From assembly GCA_002104985.1 (NCBI GenBank), contig MCGO01000065.1, positions 62,001-126,000 on the forward strand: a stretch of 64,000 nt of DNA, written 5' to 3'. Origin of the DNA: Rhizoclosmatium globosum (lineage: Eukaryota > Chytridiomycota > Chytridiomycetes > Chytridiales > Chytriomycetaceae). The notes below the pieces were generated by a model. That model had not been told where the DNA came from, did not search any database, and worked only from the letters and a program-made list of their open reading frames with translations. Made by a program: the position numbers and the translations under genes. Below are positions 1-11,936 of the stretch, piece by piece. How positions within the stretch are numbered: position 1 is the stretch's first letter; each line of letters opens with the position of its first letter.

Positions 1-3000
1 TTATCGCTGCCAGTACCATCGCATCTTTGGTCTGTTTGGTGCTGCTCTTTCTTGCTGCTTTATCGTCTCATCGAATTGTATCAATGCTTCTGCTTCCTGT
101 GCTTGCCGCTTCAACCTTTGTCAACTTGAATGCCTATCTCACTCTGAATGATGCATTCATTGGTCCCTTCCTCATTTCTTCAATCATATTCAACTCTCTC
201 GCGTTCCTCGTGGCTCAAGAGCACATTTCATCTTCAAACGGAGTTGTCTCATATGTTGACCCAAGCTTATCACCATACGACCAAAGTTCTCCTCTATCTT
301 ACTACACTTTCTGGTGGGTAAGACCTACGCTAGCAACAGCGAATAAGAAACAGTCTCTTGCAATGGAAGATTTACCATCTCTAGCGAAACTTGATGAGCC
401 TGCCTTACTCCAAGACCGATTCAGTGATTGGTTCGACAAGTATGGACACGCTGCGACTCCATTTCAGTTTCTCGTGGCTATTGTATTCACCATTCAACCG
501 GCTGTATTCCTGAATTCTTTCCTTCATGGAATTTTGTTTCTCATGTGTATGTTTGTTGATCCTCTGCTCTTGAACCAGCTTTTGAAATTGGACGACTCGT
601 TTGTTCAGTCCATGTGGCTAGTCGGGGCGTTATCTCTCAGTATGCTTATACGCGTTTCGTGCATGGAAGTATGCTAGTATGTACCCATGCTGCATTCAGT
701 AGTCAATAACTGTTTCGCTAACTATTTTCTTAGTTATGAATCCACTCGCGTTTCAAACAATGTCCGAACAGCTCTCGCTCTCGCGCTCTTCAAATACACT
801 GTACAGAGTCCTCCCGAACGTGTCCAAAATTCTGCGGGCCTCTTAACCAACTTAATGGCCACTGACACCGAAAAGCTCGGTCAATTTTCTTGGGGAGTCT
901 TTGCTTTGGCCCAATGGGTATTTGCCGTCCTGTCTTTACCCTTTGTGATTTACTTCCTGCACCAACTTGTGGGTAATGGTGCCTTCTTGGGAATCGCAGT
1001 GTTGGGTTTGGGAATCAAAGCCTACTTGATGATTGGGGAGGTCCTTGAAGCTGCCCAAAAACGTCTACAAGAGTGTCGTGATGAACGCTCAAAAGTCATG
1101 AAACAAGTGCTTCGAGCCGTCAAAGTAACAAAACTGGAACGATTGGAAGAAATGTGGGTTGTCAAGTTGAATGAGGCGAGGAATCGTGAACTTCACCAGC
1201 TCCGCTCAGTTCAATATCTCAGCGCATTCAACAATATGGCTGGAGCACTATTTTCACTCTGTGTTCCATTGAGTATGTTTGCATGGGTCACTTTGGTTGA
1301 TGGCAAAGAACTGGATACAGCAACTGCCTTCTCGGCTCTGGCTTGGATTGCCCAAATGCAGTGGTCAATTATTTCACTACCGTTTATTTTCAACGCTTGG
1401 GCATCTTTGAAGCCGTCTCTTGAACGTATAGGCACATTCCTCAAAAGTACTACCAACTTGGATTCTGGCAATAGTAGGATATGCTCGGATTCCGGGCATC
1501 AATTCGGAGAGATTCACTTGAAATGCAAATCAAACGGATTAAATGCTTCTTTGAATGTCGAGCCGGGTCAACTGACTGTGGTGATTGGAGCGACGGGTTC
1601 AGGCAAAAGTCGTTTGCTGTCGTCATTTGTTTCTCCCAAAGAGGGTGACGTGAGTTGTGTTCATGGAGATGTCGCTTTAGTCTTGCAAGCTCCTTTCCTG
1701 CTGAATGCTACCGTCAAGGAAAATATTCTGTTTGGTCTCCCATTCAACGAAGAACGACTGAAGGACGCTTTGCAACGAACTGAGCTCGTTCCTGACTTGG
1801 AAGCATTGCCGAGAGGGTTGATGACAATGGTTGGACCCAGTGGAGTACAATTGTCTGGTGGCCAAAAAGGTAAGAATTTTGTATTTATTGTCTTAAACTA
1901 ACAACAACCAGCTCGAGTTTGCTTGGCGCGGGCATTGTACTCTGATGCTGACTGTTATTTATTGGATGATATCCTATCAGCTGTTGATCGCACCACGGGA
2001 AACCGAATCTGGGAAAACGTGGTGGCATACCTTCGAGAAAAGTCTAAAACTGTGGTATTGATCACTCATCAAATTCAGTTTCTTACTCGACCAGAAGTTG
2101 ACAAGGTCGTCTTAATGGATCGAGGAGAAGTTCGTGCGGAAGGAAAGTTCCAAGAGTTAGCTTACAACAAGCATATTGCTGCTTGCTTGGAATTTTTGTC
2201 TCAAGATGATGTTTCATCCGAGTCTCGTCCAGCTTCTACGACTATACAGGTGGAGGCCGTTGTAAGCCGAAAACATGACCAACCACTGTTAACTCTCCAA
2301 GAAGTACGCGACTTTCTGAAGCCTTTGTTGACTTCATTGGCTGGAAAACCCATTACAGAGGCTGTTATCAATGAGCAAATCTTGTCCCATTTCCAATCAG
2401 CCAAATTTGATGATAGCGAAATGGTTGAAACTAGCCAAAAGGGAGCCATAACATTATCGGACTTTGCGTATTATTTCAAACACTTTGGATCTATATTTGG
2501 TGCTGTTGGAATTCTAGTGTCAGTTGCCTTTATAGCAGCGTTTACAAACATCTTTTCTACAGTTTGGATGGCGTTTTGGACGGATTCGTCCACGGATCCC
2601 AGTGAAAAATACAGTCAAGGGACTTATTTGGCTGTTTATGGAGCTCTTGGCTTTGTACAAGCTGGAATTGCCTGTTTGCAAGCAATTTTGCTAACTTGGG
2701 CGGCGTTGGGAGCAAGTACATCGATTCATAAGGAAATGGTGCAAAAACTGCTGTCTGCACCTTTATCGTACTTTGATACTCACTCCTCAGGTGAGTTCAC
2801 TTTCATTTTTGTTAAGCCGCTAACAAACTTTTCGGAATAGGATTGATTCTCAATCGCTTTTTACAAGATTTGGGCTCTGTCGACTCATCTGTTCCGACGA
2901 CAATGCTCGACCAAGTGGGAAAATCCTTCTCCATTCTCGGACAATTTATTCTGATTTGCTTTTACACACCATTCGTCATGTTTATTCTTCCTGTCGTCCT

Positions 3001-4277
3001 TGCGTTCTACTCTTACATTATCAACACATTTCGTATTGCGGCACGAGATACCCGTCGCATCGAGTCTGTGGCACGAAGTCCTGTATATGATTTGTTTGGC
3101 GATGTTTTGAACGGTATTGAGACAATCCAGTGCTTTGCGGCACAGTCTCGGTTCGAGGATTGGAACAAGCGACTTGTCGGCACAATGTCTGCAGCTAAAG
3201 TCGGAAATGAGGCTGTGAATAAGTGGGCGCAAGCTCTCACAGTACAAGTCAGTTGTTTGTTTTACTTTTTCGCAGGATTTGCAGGGGTTGTTCTCTTTTA
3301 TGGGGGAGTTATTTCAATGAGTACGCTTGGTCTCGTGTTACTCAATGCAGCAGTACTGCAGCGAGCATTGATGGACTTTGTAATGGGCTTAACGCAAGTT
3401 GAGACAAACTTTGTTGCGGTTGAACGAGTGGCCGAGTTCACCAAGATGAGAAGCGAGTCGAATGAGTTGCGAAACGTGAATGATGACACGGATGAGAGGT
3501 TGAAAACTGGTCGACTAGAAATTTGTGGATTGAGAATGAGATATGCGATCAATCGAAGCTACGTCTTAAATGGAATTCAACTTGCTATCGAGCCTGGATT
3601 GAAAGTTGCCGTTATTGGAAGGTGATAAATCAATGGGTACCGTTTTGACGCACTAACCAATATAATGATACAGAACTGGTTGCGGGAAAAGTTCCTTATT
3701 GGCAGCGCTGGCCCAATTATACCCTCCAAGCGATGGTTCCATTCAAATCGATAGCGTTGATGTCAGAACAATGTCTCAGCAATCTCTTCAAAAAACTCTT
3801 CGTGTTATCCCGCAAGAGACAGTCCTCTTTGATGGTTCTGTTCGGGAGAACATTCTTGTGGGTCGGGAAATGAATGACGCCACAATCTGGAAAACTCTCG
3901 AAACTGTACAATTAAAAGGAAAAGTTTCTGCGTTGGGGGGTCTGGATGCAGCTGTCAAGTTTGGTGGAACCGAATTCAGTGCTGGTGAGAGACAACTCCT
4001 TTGTCTGGCGCGTGCTTTGTCTTCAGGAATCCCGAAGATCTTACTATGTGATGAAGTTACATCAAATGTCGATCTTGCTACGGATGATTTGGTTTTGAAG
4101 GCATTGTTGGGTCTGGATGCAACAGTGGTGATGGTTATGCATCGGTTGGAAAGTCTGCGTCGATTTGACAAAATCCTGATGCTACAAGATGGAAAAGTTC
4201 ATGTATATGGGGACGCAAACGAGTTGATAGACAACAATGTGGACGTTCAGCGCTTTATGAAACAGGAGACTCACTGA
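1..4277 (+). CDS. ABC transporter, ABCC/MRP subfamily (5' truncated by window)
   Basis: This is the C-terminal majority of a full-length ABCC (MRP-type) exporter, an ATP-driven membrane pump for conjugates and organic anions. The reading frame is open from base 3, so the start lies outside the window. Order: membrane segments, TMD1, NBD1 (Walker A GATGSGKS near 1591-1614, signature LSGGQ just before 1870, Walker B YLLDD near 1960), TMD2, NBD2 (Walker A RTGCGKSS across an intron, signature FSAGERQ near 3975, Walker B ILLCDE near 4050, H-loop histidine near 4140). NBD1 has Asp where the catalytic Glu normally sits, and NBD2 keeps the Glu; this asymmetry is typical of ABCC proteins. Introns are 1870-1911, 2791-2840 and 3622-3673, plus one ending at 733 whose donor is 659 (phase-consistent) or 669. 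The NBD2 signature reads AGE rather than the common VGQ. The substrate cannot be told from sequence. Confidence 0.93.
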
Positions 4278-4974
4278 CTGGAATGAATTCCAACGAAAAT
4301 TTCTGGTGATCGTAATTGTAAGATTTTTCTGTGTCTTTATTCAAGTAAACGAAGATAAAGAAATAGTCCTCTTGCTGATAATTTTTTAATGTTACAAGAT
4401 GCTGTTGTTGAGGAGCTCGCGGTAAGTCAAAGAGGATCCAGTAAGGCGCCGAGACAACCCCCCTTCACAGATGACTTGTTTTTACATACCAGCACACGAG
4501 TGTCTACCACCTCTCGGCGCGGCATGATACCCTATATACTCTGGCCATCATAACCGTGAGTCTGCATTATTGGGAACCACGGCTGGAAAATGGGGATGTA
4601 GAGCTTTCATTTGATGCGACGCGTCGATCTGATGCTGATGTTGATTCTGGCGTGTCCAAGGGTGGCAGTATGGCACGATCCGAGTAGTACTGGTCTTGGA
4701 TCTGGACAAGTGGTGGAAGTGGGCCTTGATCTTGGAAGAGAGGAGGAGACCAGAGCTGGTTGGAGGATGTTTTTGCGAGAGGAGGAAGAGGAGAAAGGGC
4801 GCGTTTTGTAGTCGAAAAAAGAGGGCAGGACGTTTTGTCCTGACAATTACGCAGACAATTACGATAGAAAACAAACAAAAACAACCTGGAGAGGAATAGT
4901 AACATTCGGCGACTGTGAAACTTCACGCATATTGTAATTAAAGGTGTTCGATCCTTAATCGTTTCGTTTTTGAA
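4278..4974. other. Intergenic spacer, no gene recognised
   Basis: Spacer between the ABC transporter stop and the dehydrogenase start. Long minus-strand open frames run across it but resemble no family and lack introns. It contains a 9-bp perfect inverted repeat (arms about 4447-4455 and 4513-4521). I checked the hairpin as a tRNA and found no A/B box pair. The dehydrogenase promoter is presumably in the last few hundred bases. Confidence 0.6.
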
Positions 4975-6565
4975 ATGACAGAAACATTCATTGCACATGA
5001 GCTCCAAGCGGATGAGACATTCCAGACGGCCGAGTTCCGAGTCAGCGTCAGTGACAATCAGGCAGTTGTAGAGCGAAACGGAGTAGAGCAGCAGCGGCTT
5101 TCTGGTTCGTACAAGCTGTGCCGTGTTTTGCAGTGCGGGTTGTGCTGCACCGATCTCGCGCGGCCGTTCCTTCCGTACGCCCTGCCGCAGTGTGTCGGCC
5201 ACGAGGCGCTTGTTGAATGTGAAGGAATGCGGTTCTGTGTCGAGATCAACGATTCGTGTGAGTCGCACGACTCGCCCAATTGCTGCGTCTTCTGTTTAAA
5301 CACCGCCGATTCGCCGCTTCCGACACAGTGTCCGCACCGCATCACAATGGGAATCAACACGTGGCACGGTGCGATGGCCCCCTGGCTGCTGTGTCCCACT
5401 CGCAATCTGGTCAGAGTGATCGATGCAAATCTGTCAAACGATGCTGCGACAATGCTCGAACCATTTGCTGCGGCCCTGCATGGCGTCGACTGCTCAGGTT
5501 CTGCGAATGCTGAGAAGGTCGCTGTTCTTGGCGCGGGGCGATTGGGTCTGATGACAGTACTTGCGTTGAATGCAAGACGCACAATGTAAGCTTCATTCAA
5601 CGTTTCTTAACCTCTTATCTGACTGCGTGCACAGAAACAAGAGAGTGCAAACAATTTCAGCAATTGTACGGGACGATCGTCATGCTCAAATTGCAAGGGA
5701 CTTTGGTGCAGATAACGTCATTATAGTTACAAAGGACAATACAGCCTTGTTGGAAGATGCGTCTTTGAATTCCAAATTTGATGTTGTGTTCGATACTACT
5801 GGGACGCCGGATGGCCTTCGACACGCTCTCACTTTGGCTAAACAGGAAATTCATTTGAAGTCTACGCATGGCCAACAAGTGTTTGGGCTGCGTCATTTGA
5901 CTGAAATGGTTGTTGCTGAATTGGCGTTGGTACCACTCGATTCTCTAGGCCTGTCGAATGGCCTTGAGTTTTCTTGGACAACAGGGAAAAACAAGAACAA
6001 CAAGAACGTTTTCTGCTCTTCCACCGTTCCTGTGTCTGTAACCAGAGCTGTGGAAGCCACTGGTCGATTTGTTCACACTCAGTTGTCTGTTGATGCCGCC
6101 GATGCTGCATTCCAGACTGGAGCCTTGGAACAAAAGCTGCTAGCCACTGGTTCTCCATTCCCTCGCTTTGATCTCGCCATCGTGACGTCGCTTTCTGAAA
6201 TTGATGCGTTGATTCAACCTTCTCCAAAACACGATCGTTCTCTCATTCGTCCCCGCGGCGCCATTCTTTTGTTACAGAACGAAACAGAATCAACATCTCA
6301 TGACACTCATTCGCGCCTTCTTGTTTCAAAGAAAATCAAAATAAGTACCTCTAGGTGCGGTGATTTTCATAATGCGTTGGAGGTGATGATGCAAAAGGAC
6401 AGCGAGGGAAAGCTATTGGGAAATAGACTAGAGAAGTTGGTCACGCATCGATACTTATTGAAAGATCTACCCCACGCATTTGACGTTGCGAGGGGAACTG
6501 TGAATGAAAGAGGGAGACCCGTTAAGATTATTATCGACTGTCATAAAATGCCATTAAACAAATAA
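4975..6565 (+). CDS. Zinc-type medium-chain (MDR) dehydrogenase, extended
   Basis: NAD(P)-dependent medium-chain dehydrogenase/reductase of the alcohol/threonine/sorbitol dehydrogenase type; the substrate is unknown. Two exons with an intron at 5586-5634 give 513 residues. The N-terminal GroES-like domain shows the catalytic-zinc motif CGLCCTDL and a GHE motif. A cysteine-rich stretch (around residues 95-125) sits where the structural zinc lobe lies. The Rossmann fold begins with GAGRLG (near 5530), and the exon junction falls just after it. Family members are usually 340-380 residues, so this one is about 130 longer; the extra length is mostly in the C-terminal half. An acidic/serine-rich regulatory tail is not evident. 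Context gives no pathway: the neighbours are an ABC exporter and Arp4. Confidence 0.82.
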
Positions 6566-6600
6566 AAGATAGTTGTATAGATGGTCAAAAGTTCTTGAAA

Positions 6601-8206
6601 ATGGTGTTTGCCTTCGGAGGAGGTTAGTCCATCGCAGTTTTAACATCGCGCCTGACATCTTTTCCCAGACGATGTTTCAGCTGTAGTATTGGACGTTGGT
6701 GCCTCAACAGTCAAGGCTGGATTTGCAGGCGACGATTCTCCCAGAGCTGTCTTTCCTTCAGCAGTTGGACACATCCCCAGCGACACCGAAACTACCCAGA
6801 GAAACTACATTGGAGAAAGCCAAATATATGTCTACAGAGAACATATGGAGGTGAAGCCAGTTATCCACGAAGGAATGAGTGAGTTCTATGAACACTTGAA
6901 CTCACCTGTGGTTTAAAATTCTGACGGTCCGCCTTCAGTCCAAGATTGGGATGCGCTTGAAGCCATTTGGGACTATACGTATAAGCAGAGATTGAATGTG
7001 GGCGCATCCGAGCATCCGTTGTTGGTTAGTGACCAGGCATGGAGCTCCAGAGACCAAAGGGAGAAGCTTGTCGAACTGGCGTTTGAAAAGTTCCATACGC
7101 CTGCATTTTATATTGCTAAAAGCGCGGCTCTCTCAGCGTGAGTTCTTCAGACTTTCGTTGTTGGGGAGTTCAAATACTGAGCTCCACCTTCAGGTTTGCT
7201 GCAGGCCGCTACACAGCTCTTGTGATTGACTCCGGCGCTGATTGTACATCGGTGGTTCCTGTCGTAGAAGGATTTGTTCTCAAGAAGGGTATGAAGATCT
7301 ACTTTCCATCTTCTACTCAACCTCTCTTACGTCCTTAACTTCACAGGAATTCAAAAGTCGAAGATAGCGGGAAATGCTATATCTTCTTATGCAAAGAATA
7401 TGCTGGAAAATAATCAGATCAATATCGTTCCTCATTATTTGATCAAGGGAAAACTCAACATTGCTGCTGGCCAGCGGCCGTCACCTGAAGTACTTCTTCG
7501 CCGCCCTGCCACAAAATCTTTCCATGAATTTGCAGTTCAAAGAGTGTTGACTGAATTTAAGGAGGCTGTCTTTGAAATTTCTCCATTTGGATTCCAACAA
7601 CAGTTGAGTGTGGTACTCTTTCTCGTGGTGTAAACTAAATATGAGCCCAACAGTCTTCTAGCCTCAAAGCCTGGAAAACCTTTCGAGTTTCCTGATGGAT
7701 ATAATAATGCATTCGGCATGGAGCGATTCCGGCTGCCTGAAATTGTTTTCACGCCAAACATGGTAACTTATTCAAAGTTTTGCAATATCGACTCATACCT
7801 TTGCATCAGAGCCCTGATTACAGTGACGGAAGCGTTCCAGGAGCCCAACAGCTTATGGTTAACAGTTTGAATGCTTGTGACCATGAAGTCAGAGGGACAC
7901 TGGCGTCAAATATGGTTATTTGCGGTGGAACCAGTCTGATTCCAAACCTGCCTGATCGTTTAGTGAATGGTCTTGCTCAGAGCCTGGGAGGAGTTGAGTA
8001 ATTCTGTCCACGTCTTTTGTTGTATTTATGTCTGTCCTCAACAGTTTAAGCCTCGCGCTCATGTCCCACAATCAAGTGCGGAAAGGAAGTATGCAGCATG
8101 GATTGGTGGCTCGGTTCTTGGATCACTCGGAAACTTTCATCAAATGTGGATTTCAAAAGCTGAATTTGAAGAGAAGGGGGTGTCTGTGGAGAAACGCTTG
8201 CCATAA
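6601..8206 (+). CDS. ARP4: Actin-related protein 4 (chromatin remodelling/NuA4)
   Basis: Nuclear actin-related protein that in fungi is shared by the NuA4 acetyltransferase and the INO80/SWR1 remodellers. Eight exons give 411 residues, with introns 6623-6668, 6879-6938, 7138-7193, 7289-7346, 7603-7653, 7763-7809 and 7993-8044; all junctions keep frame. The N-terminus ([14 protein letters not shown]) matches the Arp4/BAF53 signature rather than conventional actin. The ATP-site phosphate loop IDSGAD, the motif [15 protein letters not shown] and the C-terminal [11 protein letters not shown]...[13 protein letters not shown] block are all present. The first coding exon is only 22 nt, so the ATG at 6601 depends on splicing into the second exon; the resulting N-terminus fits the family well. 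The last intron uses donor GTTGAG at 7993, chosen because the alternative GTAATT at 7998 breaks the frame. The start lies only 35 bp after the upstream dehydrogenase stop. Confidence 0.93.
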
Positions 8207-8317
8207 ACAGAAAATTATTTATTTCTCCGCTTTTGAGAACGAAAATATTGATGATTTATTGAAATTGGTTTGAAGCACTGTGGATATTTTAATTGTGGAA
8301 GTGAACATCCAAGACAC

Positions 8318-9140
8318 TTAGAAGGTGCATACACCACCTGTTGTTTACGTCAAAAACCATACAACAAACTCAAAGACGACGAAATCTTACCAGAGGTAGC
8401 CTTTGTGTTCAAGATAAGAGCAACAATCAGTCCATAAAGACCCAACACTTCAGCGAAAATGAGAATCAAAATCATTCCTGCGAAGAAGTAGTTTAGATTC
8501 TTCGTTATTGAAGCAAGATCGCGTATTTTTGAAGACTTACCGACGTAGAGACGTGGTTGCTGAGCAGTTCCACGAACACCTGCGTCACCAACAACACCAA
8601 CAGCGAATCCAGCAGCAAGACCACTGAGTCCGACACTCAAACCAGCTCCAAGTTGAATAAACGCCGCGAATAGCGTCATCCTCACGCTTACTTCATAATT
8701 TGAAGGGGTTGATTAGTTGCTTTCTTGAAGGATCGACATATGATATCAACTCACAGTTTCCACTAACTAACACAGAAACGACGAGCCCATAAATACCAAT
8801 AATACCAGCCTGGCGAGTTATTCGGTTAAAGACCCGCTTTTTTCGAAACGAAGGTGATGCTCACCATAACAACTGGGACAATGTTCTTCATAACCTGCTC
8901 AGGACGCATCACTCCCATAGCAGAAATACCGACTCCGGACTTGGCGGTTCCGTAGGCAGCTCCAAAGCCTGGTGGAAGTGAGGGCGTATTTTTTAGTTTG
9001 AAGTCACAGAATCGAAAAAGAGACAAGAGGCCCTCAAACGACGCGGCTGTGTACGTACAGGAGAAAACGATGGCTGCAGTGCACCCCATAACTCCAAAGA
9101 AGGGGGCGTAGACAGGGCAGTAGTCGGCTGAGAGGGACAT
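8318..9140 (-). CDS. VMA3: V-type ATPase proteolipid subunit c
   Basis: Proton-carrying c subunit of the vacuolar ATPase membrane ring, which acidifies vacuole and Golgi. Six exons (8318-8337, 8391-8477, 8541-8690, 8755-8809, 8865-8968, 9060-9140 with the boundary at 9059) give 165 residues, against 160-161 in yeast. Four transmembrane helices are visible in two repeats. The proton-binding Glu lies in helix 4 ([14 protein letters not shown]). Diagnostic strings are [29 protein letters not shown] and QQPRLYVGM. The last exon is a 20-nt micro-exon that gives a short tail ending in Val-Cys-Thr-Phe, reminiscent of the yeast Val-Val-Cys end. Reading through the last intron would instead add an unrelated tail. 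The gene is heavily split for its size. It is divergent from a possible small gene starting at 9225. Confidence 0.95.
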
Positions 9141-9224
9141 TGTTGGTTGCTTTTGTCAATCGTTTTTGATGGAAAACAATCTTCCTTATTCTATCCATCT
9201 TTTCGAGAAAGACAGCTCTCAAAA

Positions 9225-9565
9225 ATGGTTGCAGTCGAAGAAAAAAGGGTATTCTCTGTGAATAATATTGTTTTAGCTGGACCTCTAACAAGTATGTGCT
9301 TTTAACAACCTCGATGCGAATAAAAAATCGAATACATCGATAATGAACTTAGAAGATATTAATATGCTAATAATTGTGTATTTGCACTGATGCAGATACT
9401 CAGGTGAAACCACCAACTTCGTTCCTGAAATTGGCAACTTTGAAGTTGTACTGTCTAAAGCCCGCAATGTATGAAGTTTGCGATTCAATTCACATTAAAT
9501 GCTGAATCACAGGTGTTCGTGTGAATGGGGGTGATATATTTGAATACTTTCGGATCGACAACTGA
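9225..9565 (+). CDS. Possible small uncharacterised gene (about 65 aa)
   Basis: The ATG at 9225 sits in good context and is followed by a 71-nt open stretch. An intron (donor 9296 or 9292, acceptor 9395) leads to a second open stretch with ordinary protein composition, including ETTNFVPEIGNFEVVLSKAR. A putative second intron (9469 to about 9511) leads to a third stretch containing NGGDIFEYFRIDN and a stop at 9565. The third stretch joins in frame only if one G is missing from the assembled sequence at the second donor. I do not recognise the family. The branch-like TGCTAAT before the first acceptor supports splicing. It may also be a relic or chance reading frames. Confidence 0.3.
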
Positions 9566-9887
9566 TTTGATTTTGGTTCTTTTGTTCGAGTTTGAAAACT
9601 ATATATTTAATATCTATTGAGGTCATGCTCTCTGATTTGATTCGGGGTTAGTTCGCATCCTAAGTACAATCGTATTCTGGTTGGAACGAACGGTTTCTTG
9701 TTCAGCAGCGGATGCTGCTGTCCATACTCCTGCGGCTAAGGAAAGTCGAGGTCTCTGACCAAACGAAAAGGGCACTGCTGCACCAAACCGCTTGCTTTGT
9801 TTTCGAAGTCGCTGATTAATTTTCTTATTCAGTCTTTTTTTTTGCACCCCCGCCTACATCCCCAACCTCCCATCTCTAATCCCCAAA
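9566..9887. other. Intergenic spacer / promoter of downstream gene
   Basis: About 320 bases without a recognisable gene. The final 60 bases before the ATG at 9888 are pyrimidine-rich (a T-run followed by C-rich sequence), typical of a fungal core promoter and 5' leader. Confidence 0.5.
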
Positions 9888-10974
9888 ATGGCATATGTTC
9901 CACCACACAAGAGGCAACAATATCGGCGGGCCGACGCAGCTAGCGATTCAAATAATACTAAAAGCGAAGATAGCCCCCTTTCGAAGTCGCTCACTCCAAA
10001 CACTCCAAACCCCCAATCGTCCAGCAAGATGACTTCCTTTCCACCTGCTGCACAAATTTCAACCTCAAGTTCTCGATTATCGTCTACTGAGCAACAGCAG
10101 CGAGTGTACCCGAACCCAATAATTGATTTTCAGCCTCCAAAGGTGAAAAAGCGTGCAACCAACTCCAAGACTTCTCGACCAGCAGAAACATTTTCCACAT
10201 CAAGCCCTCCTAATTGGGCCGCGGTTGTGGCCAGTCAGTCAACCCCAACAAACACTGGGTCAAATGCAGCCACCTCGAGTGGTATGTCGTCAAAGCAACT
10301 CAGAACAGAAAGAAAACTGGAAGATTCGGACTCTGAAATTTTAACTTTAACAGCTGAGTTTTCAAAAGTGTCTGTAAAATCATCATCGGAATCTAACAGT
10401 GAGTTTTTTTGTGTGTGGCATGTGCTGACGGTTTCCTGCAGTTGCGCCATTTGATACTGACACACTTGAATGTTATGACTTACTGCGCTCATTTGAGTCC
10501 GACACCATTCTACATTTGTTGGGAAAAAGCTCACTCCATTCAGCCTGCAGTTTAAAATGGACAAAGCAAAATACTGTAGTGCTTAAATTTCCTTCAAATG
10601 ATGAGGCCTATACTGCACTTTTGACTTTATCTCAATCTGGATCACTTAAGGTTGGTGGTAATCAAAATATCTTGTCAACTAATACAGGATAGGTGAGACC
10701 ATTTTATGCACATTATGATGTTGGTGTTTCAACCCCAACATTCTCATCACCATCCTCACCCTCTGGACGGCCGCTGAAAACAGGTACTTTTCAAAACTCC
10801 CAAAAAATTAGTAATTTGGATTCTGTAGATATTGTTGCACGTAGACTCATAGCTGGTGCCCTTGGGTTAAAATTGGCACAAAAGACTGATGAACAGCTTG
10901 AGCTTGAAAAACAGAAAATGAAGCAAGTTATAGAGGAAAGGAAGAAGAAAAAGCTCCAGGAAAGTATTCAGTAA
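9888..10974 (+). CDS. R3HCC1/R3HCC1L-like protein (RRM-like domain)
   Basis: Three exons (introns 10399-10441 and 10651-10692) give 333 residues. The protein starts with MAYVPPHKR, a short N-terminal motif shared by several fungal RNA-related proteins. A Ser/Thr/Pro-rich disordered region follows (residues about 15-165). A compact RRM-like segment (about 172-250) has the pattern seen in the R3HCC1/R3HCC1L family, in which a tryptophan-containing strand precedes alternating helices. The C-terminus has an ARRLIAGALGLKL motif followed by a highly charged helix rich in Lys/Glu. Function in the family is poorly known; RNA binding or assembly with RNA complexes is inferred. No R3H domain is seen here. 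The second intron acceptor was chosen to keep the LKVRP block in frame. Confidence 0.65.
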
Positions 10975-11543
10975 AATTAATTTTTGATCTTGGTTGTATA
11001 AAATTAAGGAAATATGATGCGTTTATTGTACTCATACATTTTATGACAGTGTTTTTGCATTTCCAGCAAACGACTCCTGTTCTTTCTTTGGAACAGTTTA
11101 ATATGCTGACTTAACAAAAAAGGATATACTCTCTCCACCACAAGAACACATCATAGAACCCAGTTAACAGGACCAGCAAAAACTCCAAATTCCTTATAAA
11201 AAACGTCCAAATAAACACCCGATTTGTCTGAAAATGCAATCCTTCTGATTTGATTGTACTTCCACCCTAGGCTCAAATCCAGCAGTCTGAAATCAATTAG
11301 AAAATTGAAACACCACTGCTGTCCATCCATTGTCTTTTCTCACAATCAGCCCCATCAATTCCCATGGTAAGTGGGGTCAGCAAGAGTTGATTTGCAGAAA
11401 ATTGGCCAATTGCTTTGACATGAAACTTTGAGATTCATAATTAATTGTACTTAGCCATGTGCCAAGTTTTGTGGGAACTTTGGACGCAACCAACAGACCC
11501 AAAATGGTATCCCTCGAGAATGGCCTGTCAACCGTGTAAGCTG
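10975..11543. other. Flank of the LTR element: transposon-like relic
   Basis: No intact gene. The last part (about 11457-11543) has an open cysteine-rich frame (C-x3-C spacing, then PREWPVNRVSC) that continues without a shift on the far side of the LTR element at 21072 (IQCELCLKVGCG). The retrotransposon therefore landed inside an older coding sequence, probably a transposase zinc-binding tail; the family is not certain. Upstream of it only short AT-rich frames are seen. Confidence 0.5.
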
Positions 11544-11932
11544 TGTGGCAAGGGATACAGGTGACTGTGTTACGCTTGCACAGACAATACTAATTGGGTT
11601 CGCTCGTAGAAGACTAAGCCAACACCTGTATGAAGACTTGGATGTAGGCTCTTGGACACTGAACAGACTACTGGGATGGACCACTTGAATCGATGACTCT
11701 TGCAACTGACGCTCACACGCGATACTAAGTAGCAATGCTCGATGATATGTGCAAATCCGGGTTCCGAGTTATCTGATGCTGGCACGCAACCGCTTTCAAT
11801 AATTCTTCTTTTTATTCCTTTTAATAAACGCGTCTAACAACTATGAATATTCCCATTTACCCCAAATCTCGGTGTAACACTAATACCACCCAACAAACAC
11901 AGTAACCACCGTCCGCAGTTTCACCCACCACA
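11544..11932 (-). repeat. 3' LTR of the retrotransposon
   Basis: 389 bp, starting TGTGG and ending CCACA (terminal inverted 5-mers), identical by eye to 20679-21067. On the minus strand it lies downstream of ORF2, whose stop is only 4 bp away. It contains AT-rich blocks including an AATAAA-type run that could serve promoter or polyadenylation roles. Confidence 0.96.
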
Positions 11933-11936
11933 GATC

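Noticed and set aside
4446..4521. Possible tRNA or 5S rRNA at the inverted repeat
   Set aside because: No B box or T-loop with correct spacing was found on either strand.
4548..5268. Long minus-strand open frames opposite the dehydrogenase start
   Set aside because: They overlap the well-supported plus-strand dehydrogenase, resemble no family and have shadow-like composition.
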